Assembly (NCBI GenBank): GCA_905181965.1
Contig: CAJIZY010000003.1
Location: forward strand, 62,001 to 126,000
Reading direction: 5' to 3'
Length of the DNA stretch: 64,000 nucleotides
Source of the DNA: Akkermansiaceae bacterium
GTDB taxonomy: Bacteria; Verrucomicrobiota; Verrucomicrobiia; Verrucomicrobiales; Akkermansiaceae
Shown: positions 27,185-37,100 of the stretch, one piece after another
Numbering within the stretch: position 1 is the first letter of the stretch
Layout of the letters: each line of letters starts with the position of its first letter
Program-made: the position numbers and the translations under genes
The notes under the pieces: generated by a model
The model's input: the letters and a program-made list of their open reading frames with translations, nothing else
The model's database searches: none
What the model was told of the DNA's origin: nothing

Positions 27185-29992
27185 ATGGCGCGCCTCTCTG
27201 TTCTTCTCACCTTCGCACTGATCTCAGTCGCTTTCTCCCAAGAAGTGGTCTTCAACCGCGACATTAGGCCTATCCTTTCAAACAAGTGCTTCTTCTGTCA
27301 CGGCCCCGACGAAAAAACACGCGAGGCCGACCTTCGTCTCGATACCCGAGAGGGCGCGATTGAAGACCGTGACGGATTCTCCGCGATCGTTCCGGGCAAA
27401 CCAGATGATAGCGAATTGATCTACCGCATCGCGGAAGCCACCGGTGATGAAGCGATGCCTCCGCCACATGCCAAAAAAGAAAGCCTCACCAAAGAAGAGG
27501 TCGCTCTCTTTCGTCGCTGGATTGAACAAGGGGCTCCCTACCAAGGTCACTGGTCCTTCGAGCCTCTCGCCAAGACTAACCCGCCAGTGTCTTGGAAAGG
27601 AAATCCGATCGACTACTTTATAGAGGCCTCCCTCGCACGTCTTGACATCAAGCCCTCACCAACCGCCGATCGAGCCACTCTCATCAGACGACTCTCTCTC
27701 GATCTCACCGGCCTCCTTCCGACGCCTGAAGAAACTAACGACTTCATCAACGACAAACGTCCCGACGCATGGGCTCGCCTTACAGACCGACTCCTTGCAA
27801 GCCCGCACTATGGCGAGCGTTGGGGTCGGCACTGGCTTGACCAAGCTCGCTACGCTGATTCCCACGGCTACTCGGTCGATGGCGGTCGCGACATGTGGCC
27901 TTACCGCGACTGGGTAATCAAAGCACTCAACGACGATCATCCCTTCGATCAATTCACGATCGAACAACTGGCCGGCGACCTCCTTCCTGCCCGGAGTAAA
28001 AGCCAGCTCATTGCCTCGGCCTTCCACCGAAACACTCTCATCAATCAAGAGGGCGGATCCGATCGCGAGCAATTCCGCGTGGAGTCTGTCATCGACCGAG
28101 TCAACACCACCGGAGCGGTTTGGCTTGGCCTCACGGTGGGTTGCGCCCAATGCCACACGCACAAGTTCGATCCCATCACACACCGTGAGTATTACGAACT
28201 CTTCGCTTTCTTCAACAACACCGAAGATGCCAACGGCACCGGCCCCACGGTGGAGGTCAAACAATTTGAGATCCTGAACAACGGCGCCAAACCTATCATG
28301 CCTGAAGAGTTGGGATCAGCACAGACCGCCAAGTGGCTTCCCGTTCGTTACGCGCACCATCGTACTTCGTCCAACCTAAGTTTGAAACGTCTCCCCGATA
28401 ACTCTCTCCTCGTGGATAAGTCCGCCAGGCGAAAAGAAGCCTACGACCTCAAAATCTCCACTGATCTCAAGACCGTCGCTGCGCTCCGACTCCGCACCCT
28501 CCCTGACAATTCCCTCCCAAAGAAAGGACCGGGCACTGCGAGCAATGGAAATTTCGTCCTGACTAATCTCACCGTCACGATCGACGGCAAGCCCATCCGT
28601 CTTAAAGCCGCCTTTGCTGATCACGAGCAGCCGGACTACCCAGCTTCCCACATCATCGATCGTGACGAGAAGACTGGGTGGGCCATCAACATCGGTCGCG
28701 GGCAAAAGGCTAAAATGAACGCCGAGCACGAAGTGACTTTTCTTTTCGAAAAACCCATTGCAACCAACGGCAAGCCACTCACCGTCCGCATGGAGCACAA
28801 TCTCCACGATAACTATCTCGTCGGACGTTTCGCCCTCGATCTCTCCGCCACCGCTCCGTCCATTCCGAGAGGTAAAGAACCCGGCAAAGTCACACCCCGC
28901 ACTGGAAAGCTCATGGTGATGAAGGAACTGGCCAAGCCGCGCACCACTTATCTCCTCACTCGCGGTGACTTCACCCGACCCAATAAAGACCTCGGAGAAC
29001 TCACGCCCGGGATTCTCTCCAAAGTCAAACCCGCTCTTCCCAATCCCACCTCGCGCCGCAATCGTCTCGACCTCGCTAAGTGGCTCGTCGATCCCGCCAA
29101 CCCGCTCACACCCCGCGTTACCGTCAACCGAACCTGGATGCGCTACTTCGGACGCGGCCTCGTTGAAACCGAAGAAGACTTCGGCACCCAGGGTTCACCT
29201 CCCACTCATCCTGAACTCCTCGATTATCTTGGCCGCCGTTTCATCGAGGACGGTTGGTCCATGAAGAATCTCCACCGCCTCATCGTCACCAGCGAAACCT
29301 ATCGCCGTTCATCCAAAGCCCGTCCAGATCTCGCCGACCTCGACCCGCGCAATCTCCTCCTCGCCCGCCAAAGCCGCCTTCGCCTCGATGCCGAAATCAT
29401 CCGCGACGCCGCCCTCAGCGCGAGCGGGCTTTTCGCCCCAATCGTCGGCGGACCCGGCGTCTACCCGCCCCAACCCGATGGCATTTACGCCTTCACCCAA
29501 AGCCGCAAAGGTTGGAGCACCAGCACCGGCCCCGATCGCTACCGCCGCGGCATGTATACCTTCTTTTATCGCAGCGCCCCTTACCCGCTTCTCTCCACCT
29601 TCGACGCACCGGACTTCCAAACCGTCTGCACCCACCGCGTCCGCTCCAACACCCCGCTGCAAGCGCTCACCATCGCCAACGATCCCGCCTTTCTCGAAAT
29701 CGCCCAAGGTCTCGCCGCCCGTCTCCTTCGCGACAAACCCAACGGGCTCGAAGCGCTCATTCGCCACGCTTTCCAACTCACCCTCTGCCGTGAGCCAAGC
29801 AGCGAGGAACTCTCCATTCTTAAAAAATACGTTCACCAACAGATCAAGGACTTCGCCGAAGACGAGGAAGCCGCCCAAGCACTCCTTTCCAGCAATCTCC
29901 TTGCTTCCGAAACTCCGCCAACCGAAGCCGCCGCCCTCGTTGGCCTCGCCCGTGCTCTTCTCAATACCGACAACTTCATCACCCGCGAGTAA
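27185..29992 (+). CDS. PSD1 protein: cytochrome c, DUF1549 and DUF1553 domains
   Basis: A 935-residue intact protein with a signal peptide (residues 1-18) and a PSCyt1 domain with CFFCH (35-39), closely similar to the first PSD1 gene (READLRLD, DGFxAIxxGxPD, EAMPPP). DUF1549 (about 135-340) contains GERWGRHWLDQARYADSHGY and CAQCHTHKFDPI. A galactose-binding-like insert (about 390-560) includes WAINIGRGQKAKM. DUF1553 (about 620-910) starts NPLTPRVTVNRTWMRYFG. The stop is 3 nt before the DUF1501 start. The last part of the gene uses strikingly C-rich third positions, which gives long open frames on other frames and strands; these are shadows. Confidence 0.9.
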   Translation: MARLSVLLTFALISVAFSQEVVFNRDIRPILSNKCFFCHGPDEKTREADLRLDTREGAIEDRDGFSAIVPGKPDDSELIYRIAEATGDEAMPPPHAKKESLTKEEVALFRRWIEQGAPYQGHWSFEPLAKTNPPVSWKGNPIDYFIEASLARLDIKPSPTADRATLIRRLSLDLTGLLPTPEETNDFINDKRPDAWARLTDRLLASPHYGERWGRHWLDQARYADSHGYSVDGGRDMWPYRDWVIKALNDDHPFDQFTIEQLAGDLLPARSKSQLIASAFHRNTLINQEGGSDREQFRVESVIDRVNTTGAVWLGLTVGCAQCHTHKFDPITHREYYELFAFFNNTEDANGTGPTVEVKQFEILNNGAKPIMPEELGSAQTAKWLPVRYAHHRTSSNLSLKRLPDNSLLVDKSARRKEAYDLKISTDLKTVAALRLRTLPDNSLPKKGPGTASNGNFVLTNLTVTIDGKPIRLKAAFADHEQPDYPASHIIDRDEKTGWAINIGRGQKAKMNAEHEVTFLFEKPIATNGKPLTVRMEHNLHDNYLVGRFALDLSATAPSIPRGKEPGKVTPRTGKLMVMKELAKPRTTYLLTRGDFTRPNKDLGELTPGILSKVKPALPNPTSRRNRLDLAKWLVDPANPLTPRVTVNRTWMRYFGRGLVETEEDFGTQGSPPTHPELLDYLGRRFIEDGWSMKNLHRLIVTSETYRRSSKARPDLADLDPRNLLLARQSRLRLDAEIIRDAALSASGLFAPIVGGPGVYPPQPDGIYAFTQSRKGWSTSTGPDRYRRGMYTFFYRSAPYPLLSTFDAPDFQTVCTHRVRSNTPLQALTIANDPAFLEIAQGLAARLLRDKPNGLEALIRHAFQLTLCREPSSEELSILKKYVHQQIKDFAEDEEAAQALLSSNLLASETPPTEAAALVGLARALLNTDNFITRE

Positions 29993-29995
29993 CTC

Positions 29996-30700
29996 ATGAA
30001 TGACTTCGAAAACCGCTGGCTCGCCGAGCGCACCCGCCGCCATTTCTTTCGCGACTGTGGAGTTGGCCTTGGCTCTATTGCCATAAATTCCATGCTCGGG
30101 CAACTGCAGGCCGGTGAACTTCCCGCCATCGATCCGGCCAATCCGATGAGCGCTCGAAAATCCACCCTTCCAGCGAAGGCCAAGAACGTCATCTTCCTCC
30201 ACATGGCCGGCGCGCCGAGCCAACTCGAACTCTTCGAAGACAAACCCAAGCTCCGCGAATACCACGGCAAGACTCCGCCCGAAAGCCTCATGGAGGGCAA
30301 GCGCTTCGCCTTTCTCAAAGGCAACGAAACCCTCCTCGGCAACCAACGCGAGTTCGACCGCTACGGAGAATGCGGCATGTCACTCAGCGAACTTTTCCCC
30401 CACCACCGCAAAATCGTCGACGAAATCGTCTGGCTTCGCGGTATGACCACCGACGTCTTCAACCACGGCCCGGCCAAGCTCTTCATGAACACCGGCTTCC
30501 AGGCCCCGGGGCGACCCAGCATGGGCTCGTGGATCACCTACGGACTCGGCAGCGAATCAGAAAACCTCCCCGGCTTCGTTGTTCTGCAAAGCGGACCACG
30601 CGGACCACGCGCCGGAAATTCCCTTTGGGCCAGCGGCTTCCTTCCGACCTCATTCCAGGGCGTTCCCTTCCGGGGAAAAGGCGACCCCATTCTCCACCTT
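29996..30700 (+). CDS. DUF1501 protein, N-terminal part (frameshifted gene)
   Basis: Begins 3 nt after the PSD1 stop with a twin-arginine motif ([10 protein letters not shown]). It continues [41 protein letters not shown] and [14 protein letters not shown], all colinear with the intact paralogue at 4079. At 30698-30702 homology jumps to another frame. The shift fits either one extra base or two missing bases; two missing would preserve the spacing of the paralogue (LYLNNPEG). The unshifted frame stops at 30730 after unrelated residues. Confidence 0.8.
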
Positions 30701-30701
30701 C

Positions 30702-31439
30702 GATCCCAAAGGCATCACCCGCGAACGTGAGCGAAGCTTTTACGACACCGTCGGCTCTCTCAATCGCGAACGTCTCAAGGAAACCGGCGACCCCGAAATC
30801 CTTACTCGCCTTAACGCCTACGAAATGGCTTATCGCATGCAGACCAGTGCGCCCGAACTCATGGATCTCAAAGGCGAATCCAAGACCACCCTCGATAGCT
30901 ACGGCGTGAAACCCGGCGAATCATCTTTCGCTTCCAACTGCCTTCTCGCCCGCCGTCTGGTCGAGCGTGGCTCCCGCTTCGTGCAACTTTACCACACCAA
31001 CTGGGACAGCCACGGCGGCCCTGGGGAGAACCTCAACAGCGACTTTGAAAAAGTCTGCAAGGACGTTGACCAAGCGAGCGCCGCCCTCGTTCTCGACCTC
31101 AAGGAACGCGGAATGTTAGAAGACACCCTCGTCATCTGGGGCGGTGAATTTGGTCGTACTCCGATGGGCGAAAACCGCAAGACGGTCGGCCGCGACCACC
31201 ACATCGAAGCCTTCACCATGTGGATGGCCGGAGCCGGATTAAAGAGCGGTCACATCCACGGCCAAAGCGACGAACTCGGCTTCGGAGTGGTCGAAAACAA
31301 AGTTCACGTCCACGATCTCCACGCCACCATTCTCCACCTCCTAGGCTTCGATCACGAACAACTCACCTACCGCTTCCAGGGCAGGGACTTCCGCCTCACC
31401 GACGTCCACGGGAAAATCGTGAAAGAAATCTTAGCGTAG
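30702..31439 (+). CDS. DUF1501 protein, C-terminal part (frameshifted gene)
   Basis: Starts [17 protein letters not shown], continuing exactly from the preceding part. It contains [47 protein letters not shown] and [17 protein letters not shown], the complete DUF1501 C-terminus. It has no ribosome-binding site or start of its own at the junction. The joined protein would be about 480 residues, as expected for the family. The partner is the PSD1 gene immediately upstream. Confidence 0.8.
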   Translation, partial: DPKGITRERERSFYDTVGSLNRERLKETGDPEILTRLNAYEMAYRMQTSAPELMDLKGESKTTLDSYGVKPGESSFASNCLLARRLVERGSRFVQLYHTNWDSHGGPGENLNSDFEKVCKDVDQASAALVLDLKERGMLEDTLVIWGGEFGRTPMGENRKTVGRDHHIEAFTMWMAGAGLKSGHIHGQSDELGFGVVENKVHVHDLHATILHLLGFDHEQLTYRFQGRDFRLTDVHGKIVKEILA

Positions 31440-31617
31440 CCAAGAGCACCCGCTTTTGGACGATTCCAATCAGTCTGATCGAGGCGGGCTTCAAGCCGGT
31501 GTTCGCCGGAGGGTAGGGCCCCTCAACTGACCGGGGTGAGCGACGGCTACTTCATCGGCGAGATCAGCTTTGATGTTGTGTGCTAAAGAAGCGAGTGATA
31601 TTCACAAGCACAAGCTT

Positions 31618-32562
31618 ATGTCGATTCACATAATTCCCATTACGCGTCGCCGGTTCCTCCACGTTTCGGCAAGAGGCGCAGTCGCCGCGATCGCCGTGCC
31701 ATCGGTTCGAGCGATACCGGGTAAAGAAGTTCCAGTTGACCCTCACCGCTTCGCATTTCTCTCGGACACCCACATCATGGCGGATCCCACCGCCGTGGCG
31801 CGCGGAATCAACATGGCAGATCACTTACGCCAAGTTGTCGCCGAGATCGCCGCGCAAACCGCTAGGCCGGCCGGCGTCGTTGTCAACGGCGACTTAGCAA
31901 CAGATGGTTCCCCCCCAACAGCTGGCGCGTACCGATATTTAGCCCAGCTTCTTGACCCGCTCAGCAAACAAGGAATGCCGGTCCATCTCACGATGGGCAA
32001 CTGCGACAGGCGCAGTCTCTTCGCGGAGACGCTGACCGAGATGCTACCTGGAACGCCGCCGGTCGCCGGTCGGCTGGTCAACGTGCTTCAGACAGAACGT
32101 GCAAATTTTTTCTTCCTCGATTCTTTGTACAACACCGAGCGCACGGTCACGGAAGGAGACTTGGGGATGAAGCAGATCGAGTGGCTCGCGCGGGCCCTCG
32201 ACCAGCACGACGAAAAGCCAGCCATCGTCATCTGCCATCACAACGTAAACCAACCAGAAGCCACGTCAGGTACTGCAAAGGAGGGGGGACTTCGGGACGG
32301 AGCGGCGCTGGTCGAAGTCCTGCGTCCGCGCAAGCACGTCAAGGCGTTTATTTTTGGGCATACGCACGAGTGGCGGCGCTGGGAGATCGATGGAATTCAT
32401 TTCATCAACCTCCCAACCACCGCTTACATTTTTGACCCCGACGAGCCGCGGGGCTGGGTCGACTTACGGCTCGAGAAAAGCGGAATGAGTCTAATGCTCG
32501 AGTCTCTCGATAAGACACACCCCAAGCACGGGAAGAAGCTCGTTTTCCGCTGGCGAAAATAA
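31618..32562 (+). CDS. Tat-exported metallophosphoesterase
   Basis: The frame is open from 31570, but ATG 31618 opens a twin-arginine signal (TRRRFLHVSARGAVAAIAV) and is preferred. The calcineurin-like metal site is complete: SDTHIMAD (DxH), VNGDLATDG (GD), MGNCDRR (GNxD/E), ICHHN (H) and GHTHEWR (GHxH). Such enzymes hydrolyse phosphomono- or diesters in the periplasm; the substrate is unknown. Unlike its neighbours to the left, the gene is visibly richer in GC and cgc/gcg codons. Its last about 110 coding bases are duplicated immediately downstream. Confidence 0.85.
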   Translation: MSIHIIPITRRRFLHVSARGAVAAIAVPSVRAIPGKEVPVDPHRFAFLSDTHIMADPTAVARGINMADHLRQVVAEIAAQTARPAGVVVNGDLATDGSPPTAGAYRYLAQLLDPLSKQGMPVHLTMGNCDRRSLFAETLTEMLPGTPPVAGRLVNVLQTERANFFFLDSLYNTERTVTEGDLGMKQIEWLARALDQHDEKPAIVICHHNVNQPEATSGTAKEGGLRDGAALVEVLRPRKHVKAFIFGHTHEWRRWEIDGIHFINLPTTAYIFDPDEPRGWVDLRLEKSGMSLMLESLDKTHPKHGKKLVFRWRK

Positions 32563-32743
32563 TAAACGTTATCTTGTATTGCGGTGCAGAACTTCAGCTT
32601 TGCAAGGCTGGGTCGACGTACGGCTCGAGAAACGCGGGATGAGCCTAATGCTCGAGTCTCTCGATAAGACGCACCCCAAGCACGGGAAGAAGCTCGTTCT
32701 CCGCTGGCGAAAAGAATAAACGTTTAACTTGTATTGCAGCACT
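32452..32743 (+). repeat. Tandem duplication of the metallophosphoesterase 3' end
   Basis: Copy 1 (32452-32588) covers the last codons and the stop of the metallophosphoesterase. Copy 2 (32606-32743) repeats it 154 nt later with roughly ten substitutions over the coding part. The similarity continues past the stop into AATAAACGTT and CTTGTATTGC. Copy 2 still reads GWVDVRLEKRGMSLMLESL in an open frame ending in its own TAA, but has no start. It could come from slippage or from recombination with a paralogue's tail. Confidence 0.85.
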
Positions 32744-33130
32744 ACTCCGACTTTTCGGAAGTGTCGTTGGAGATTCTCTTTTTCTCACGCCATGCAGCCA
32801 ACCCCCTTTCGCCCCCTCCCTCATCCTTCATGCGATTCATATGATCAATAATTTCGGGAAGCCGAATAGAAATATACTTCAGTCAATTCCACAGGGGCCG
32901 CATGCTACCAAGATCCAGAATATCTTTTTCTCGCTCATTTGCTTTTTTTTCTGACATCGAAACGCACAATAAAAAGCCACTGCCAGTTCAATGTTAAGTG
33001 GGGTAAACGCCATAACAAGGGAGCAGACCAAGGGTTTCTGGTCAATTGCACCCGGGGGGGGTAGGGGGGTAAGGGCTTTACGCCGTGTGATAATTATAGA
33101 AGCCTCTTCCCAACTTTCGAGGTCATGTCG
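32744..33130 (+). other. Long spacer without a recognisable gene
   Basis: No coding sequence is supported here. It holds a small hairpin (CACTACTCCGA / TCGGAAGTG, 32740-32763) without a clear T-tract, and a pyrimidine-rich stretch AACCCCCTTTCGCCCCC (about 32800-32816). That stretch resembles the 5' end of the leader repeat at 33131 but lacks its 3' half. There is also a G-run (about 33054-33067). Short frames crossing it have no family resemblance. Confidence 0.5.
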
Positions 33131-33220
33131 AACAACCCCCTTTCTCCCCCATGTATTCCGCCAAACCCGGGTTTCCACGACCTTTCCTACAAAAGCAAAT
33201 TCCTAGCAGTTCAGTAGGAT
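33131..33220 (+). repeat. TTCCTAGCAG leader repeat, copy 1
   Basis: A pyrimidine-rich 5' block (CCCCCTTTCTCCCCC) is followed by a middle part and the signature AAATTCCTAGCAGTTCAGTAGG. Positions 33131-33210 match 39014-39093 at 77 of 80 positions in the same orientation. A second, isolated ATTCCTAGCA lies at 33281-33290. The ATG of the isochorismatase gene is 36 nt after the repeat. TCCTA and TAGGA at the 3' end could pair as a small hairpin. Confidence 0.85.
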
Positions 33221-33256
33221 CCCAATCCAATCGCCCCCTTCATCTCTCGCTCGCGC

Positions 33257-34135
33257 ATGAAACCGACGCCCGAAATCAAAATTCCTAGCAATAATAATCC
33301 AACGTCTGAGAATTTGGGCAAATCCACGTGGAAGCCCTTTCGATTTCGACGAATTCCGAGGGCTGTGTGCATTGCCACCTTTCTACTTGCTCTGGCATTT
33401 ACCCCCAATGCGCCAGGGAATAGTAAAGTGTTAGATCTGAAGCTGCGCGGCCTCTCGAAACCCGGCAAAGCAGAAGGGGCATGGCAGAGACACCTTGTTG
33501 AAGAACACTGGGAAGCAAAGCGGACAGCACTCGTCATCTGCGATATGTGGGACTACCACCACTCCCACAACGCGACCAAGCGCGTCGGTGAGATGGCGCC
33601 CAGGATGAACAAAGTGGTGAGCGAGATGCGCAGGCGGGGTGCCCTAGTCGTGCACGCGCCGAGCGATTGTATGGATTTTTACAAGGATCATCCCGCGAGG
33701 AAGAGAGCAATGTCCGCGCCAGTAGCAGCCAATTTCCCCAAGGACATTACTGGCTCGTGCGAGCAGATACCAGGGGAGGAAATGGATTACTACCCGATCG
33801 ATCAATCGGACGGAGGCGACGATGACGATCCGTTGATCCACCAGAAATGGGCCAATCATTTGAAGTCGATCGACCGCAATCCGAGAAGCCCATGGAAGCG
33901 CCAGATCGATGCGATTGATATCGATGGAGGAAAAGACATTATCAGCGACAAGGGGGACGAGATCTGGAACGCGATGGAGGCGCGCGGGATCGAGAATGTG
34001 ATACTCGTCGGGGTGCATACCAATATGTGTGTGCTAGGGAGACCATTTGGTCTCCGGCAGATGGCAAAGAACGGTCGCAACGTGGCGCTGATGCGGGACA
34101 TGACCGACACCATGTACAATCCGAAGATGAAACCG
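33257..34135 (+). CDS. Secreted isochorismatase-like hydrolase domain (N-terminal part of a frameshifted fusion)
   Basis: ATG 33257 is the only upstream ATG. It is followed by a repeat-like tract, so a TTG at 33315, nearer to the signal peptide (PRAVCIATFLLALAFT), is a possible real start. The domain reads ALVICDMWDYHH (catalytic Asp), then GVHTNMCVLGRPFGLRQMAKNG with the nucleophile Cys and ALMRDMTDTMYNP, all standard for secreted cysteine hydrolases of the isochorismatase superfamily in PVC bacteria. At about 34136 one base is missing. Restoring it continues as VSHYRGTDLIVEHIEKY and directly into the ThuA domain of the next entry with no stop. The joined protein would be about 1808 residues. 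The actual substrate is unknown; isochorismate is not implied. Confidence 0.8.
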
Positions 34136-34137
34136 TT

Positions 34138-37100
34138 GTATCCCACTACCGGGGAACGGATCTAATCGTTGAGCACATCGAAAAATACGTTGCCGGTACG
34201 ATCACCAGCGATCAAGTCATCGGGGGTGAGCCATTCAAGTTTAAATGGGATGTGCCGACAAAGGTGGTAATCGCAATCGCGGAACCCGAATACAAGACTT
34301 GGGAGACACTGCCTGCCCTGGCGGAGAAGATCTGGACAGAGGACAGGGGGTTCGAAGTGCAGGTAGTCATCGGAGATCCTAATAAACACACCTTGCCCGG
34401 GCTCGCTGATGCCCTGAAGGATGCGGATGTGTTGGTGTTGAGCGCGCGCCGTCAGGCACTACCGAAGGATCAGTTGGATGCGGTACGCGCGTTTCTTGCA
34501 TCCGGCAAAGGCTTGCTGGCAATCCGCACTTCCAGCCACGCATTTTTCGCACGCGGCAAAGGCCCTGAGGGGCACGCTGAGTGGCCAGAATTTGATGCCG
34601 AGGTGCTCGGCGGGAACTATGTGGGACATTACGGCGGCAAAGAGATTCCGCAGATCACGGTCGCCAAGGGCGCCGAGAAAAGACTAATTCTCGATGGGGT
34701 CAACCTTCCACATATCTCTAATGGCTCGCTGTACAAGGCTAAGCCAATAGCGAGAGATGCCGCTCCTCTACTCATCGGCACCATTGTAGGAAAGGATCCT
34801 GAGCCGGTCGCCTGGACCCGTGTCTATGGCTCCAGCAAGATTTTCTACACCTCTCTGGGGCATGTCAGCGATTTCGAACAGCCGGGATTCCTGAAGCTGA
34901 TCTGGAACGCAATGGAATGGGTGCGCACCCTGCCGAGCGACGCCCATTTGAAAAACGCAGGGAACGCTGTGGTCGAACCGTCGAAGAAGACATCTTCGGC
35001 ACCGGGCGCAAAGCCTCCGGAAGAGTCATTGCTTACACTGAAACCAGGGGCGGGCTTGGCGATCGATCTGGCGGTGGCCGATCACGAGGGCTGGACCGCC
35101 TTGCCGGTCCCCAACGCCACCGGATGGGAAACAGGAGCTGATGGGGAATTCGCAAATCACGATGGGTTCGCCTGGTACCGCGCCTATGTCAAAATCCCCA
35201 AAGAATGGCAGGGGAGCCGGCTACTCCTCATTGCCGGATCGATCGACAATGTCGACGAGGGATTCTTCAACGGTCAGCGGCTCGGTGCGAATGGATCGAT
35301 GCCACCTCTCTACAACAATCCGGCCAGCCCGATCCGGCGTCCGTTTGTGATCGAACCGGATCTCGTCCGATTTGGCGAAGTCAATCTCATCGCCTGGCGC
35401 ATCTACGACAAGGACGGCAAGGGAGGGATCATCGAAGGCCCCATCCACCTGACGCGCGCCGAAGACGCGATCGATCTAAGCGGCCAGTGGCTATTTCATG
35501 CAGGCGATGCCCCCGCATGGGCGTCCTGGTGGCACGACCCAGGCAGCGCGGACGGGAAACTCGAAGCCGAGGCGTTTTTTAATCTCGCCGGGGCGAAACA
35601 CGCTGGCCACCGGGGTCTGGTCGCTGCCGACATCGCCTATCGCGAGCGCATGATCGCCGCCGTCTACAAGCGATTCGAGGGCAACAATAATCCGTTCGCG
35701 AAGAACGATGACAAGGGCGATCCCAAAAGTCCGGAGGATTCGCTGGCGACCCTCAAGATCGCTGACGGGCTCGCGGTGGACAACGTTTTGGCAGAGCCGG
35801 TGATCACGCAGCCGCTGTATGTCGATTTCGATGAGCGCGGGCGCATGTGGGTGGCTGAGTACATTCAGTATCCCAATCCGGCAGGTTTGAAAGTACTCAC
35901 CTGGGATGCCCACTTGCGCAAGGTCTTCGACCAGGTACCGCCTCCCCCGCCCTATCAAAAGCCCGAACAACGGAAGTTCCTTGGAGCCGACATCATTAGC
36001 GTGCACGAAGATCTCGATGGCGATGGCACCTATGAAACGAGCAGGAATGTTCTCGAGGGCCTGAACATGGCGAACTCGATCGTCCGTGGTTGGGGCGGAC
36101 TCTGGGTGATGCACACTCCCTACCTCCTCTTTTATCGCGATCAAGATGGCGACGACATTCCCGAAGGAGATCCCGAAATCCGACTTGCCGGTTTTGGGCT
36201 CGAGGATACCCATAGCGTGGCCAATGGCCTTACCTGGGGGCCCGATGGCTGGCTCTACGGAGGTCAGGGCAGCACCGTCACAGCGCGCATCCGGGCGCAT
36301 CTCTCCGCGTCCGACAAACGGACCACATTCATGGGCCAGGCAATCTGGCGCTACCATCCTGAATCACACTTGTTCGAGCTGTTCGCCGAAGGTGGCTGGA
36401 ACACCTTCGGTGTCGATTTTGACGACCAGGGACGTGTCTACTCCGGAACCAACAGCAACCTGCAAGCGGTCTACTTCGTACAGGACGGGTTCTACCAAAA
36501 GGGATTCGGCAAACATGGCCCGCATACGAATCCGTATGCTTTCGGATACTTTGGCGGCCTGCCGATCAAAGGCGAAAATGTCAGGCTGGTGCACCAGTGG
36601 ATCCATTACAAGAGTGGCGCGATCCCAAGCCTCGAGGGATTGCTCGTCGGCGGGAACTCGCTCGCGAGCAAAGTCCACGCGCTGCGGATGGAACCCGATG
36701 GCAGCTCGTTCAAGACCGTCGAAGCGGCAAACCCGATCAAAACCGATCATAAATGGTTCCGCCCTGTACACTGTACGGCTGGACCGGATGGTGCGATCTA
36801 CTTTTCGGACTTTTACGATGCGCGTATCACGCATGTCGATCCGCGCGACAACTGGGACCGCGAACGCGGCCGCATCATCCGACTGCGCGCCGCCGATGCA
36901 AAACCTGGTAAGGCACCGGACCTGAGCAAGAAAACGAGCCTCGAACTTGTGAAACTATTGGCCGATCACAACCAGTGGGTACGGCGCACTGCACAACGCC
37001 TGCTGGCGGACCGCCGGGACAAATCGGTGCAGCCAGATTTGATCACCGGTCTCGTCTCGCCCGCGGGGCAACTGGCCCTGGAATCGCTCTGGGCACTCAA

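Noticed and set aside
29254-30346. Long overlapping open frames on both strands across the PSD1/DUF1501 junction
   Set aside because: They are shadows created by C-rich third positions of the real genes. Their residues are Arg/Pro/Ser- or Gly/Glu/Ala-rich with no family resemblance.
31500-31617. Protein-like tail LTGVSDGYFIGEISFDVVC upstream of the metallophosphoesterase
   Set aside because: It could be the last residues of a lost LamG-type protein, but about 19 codons are too few to assign.
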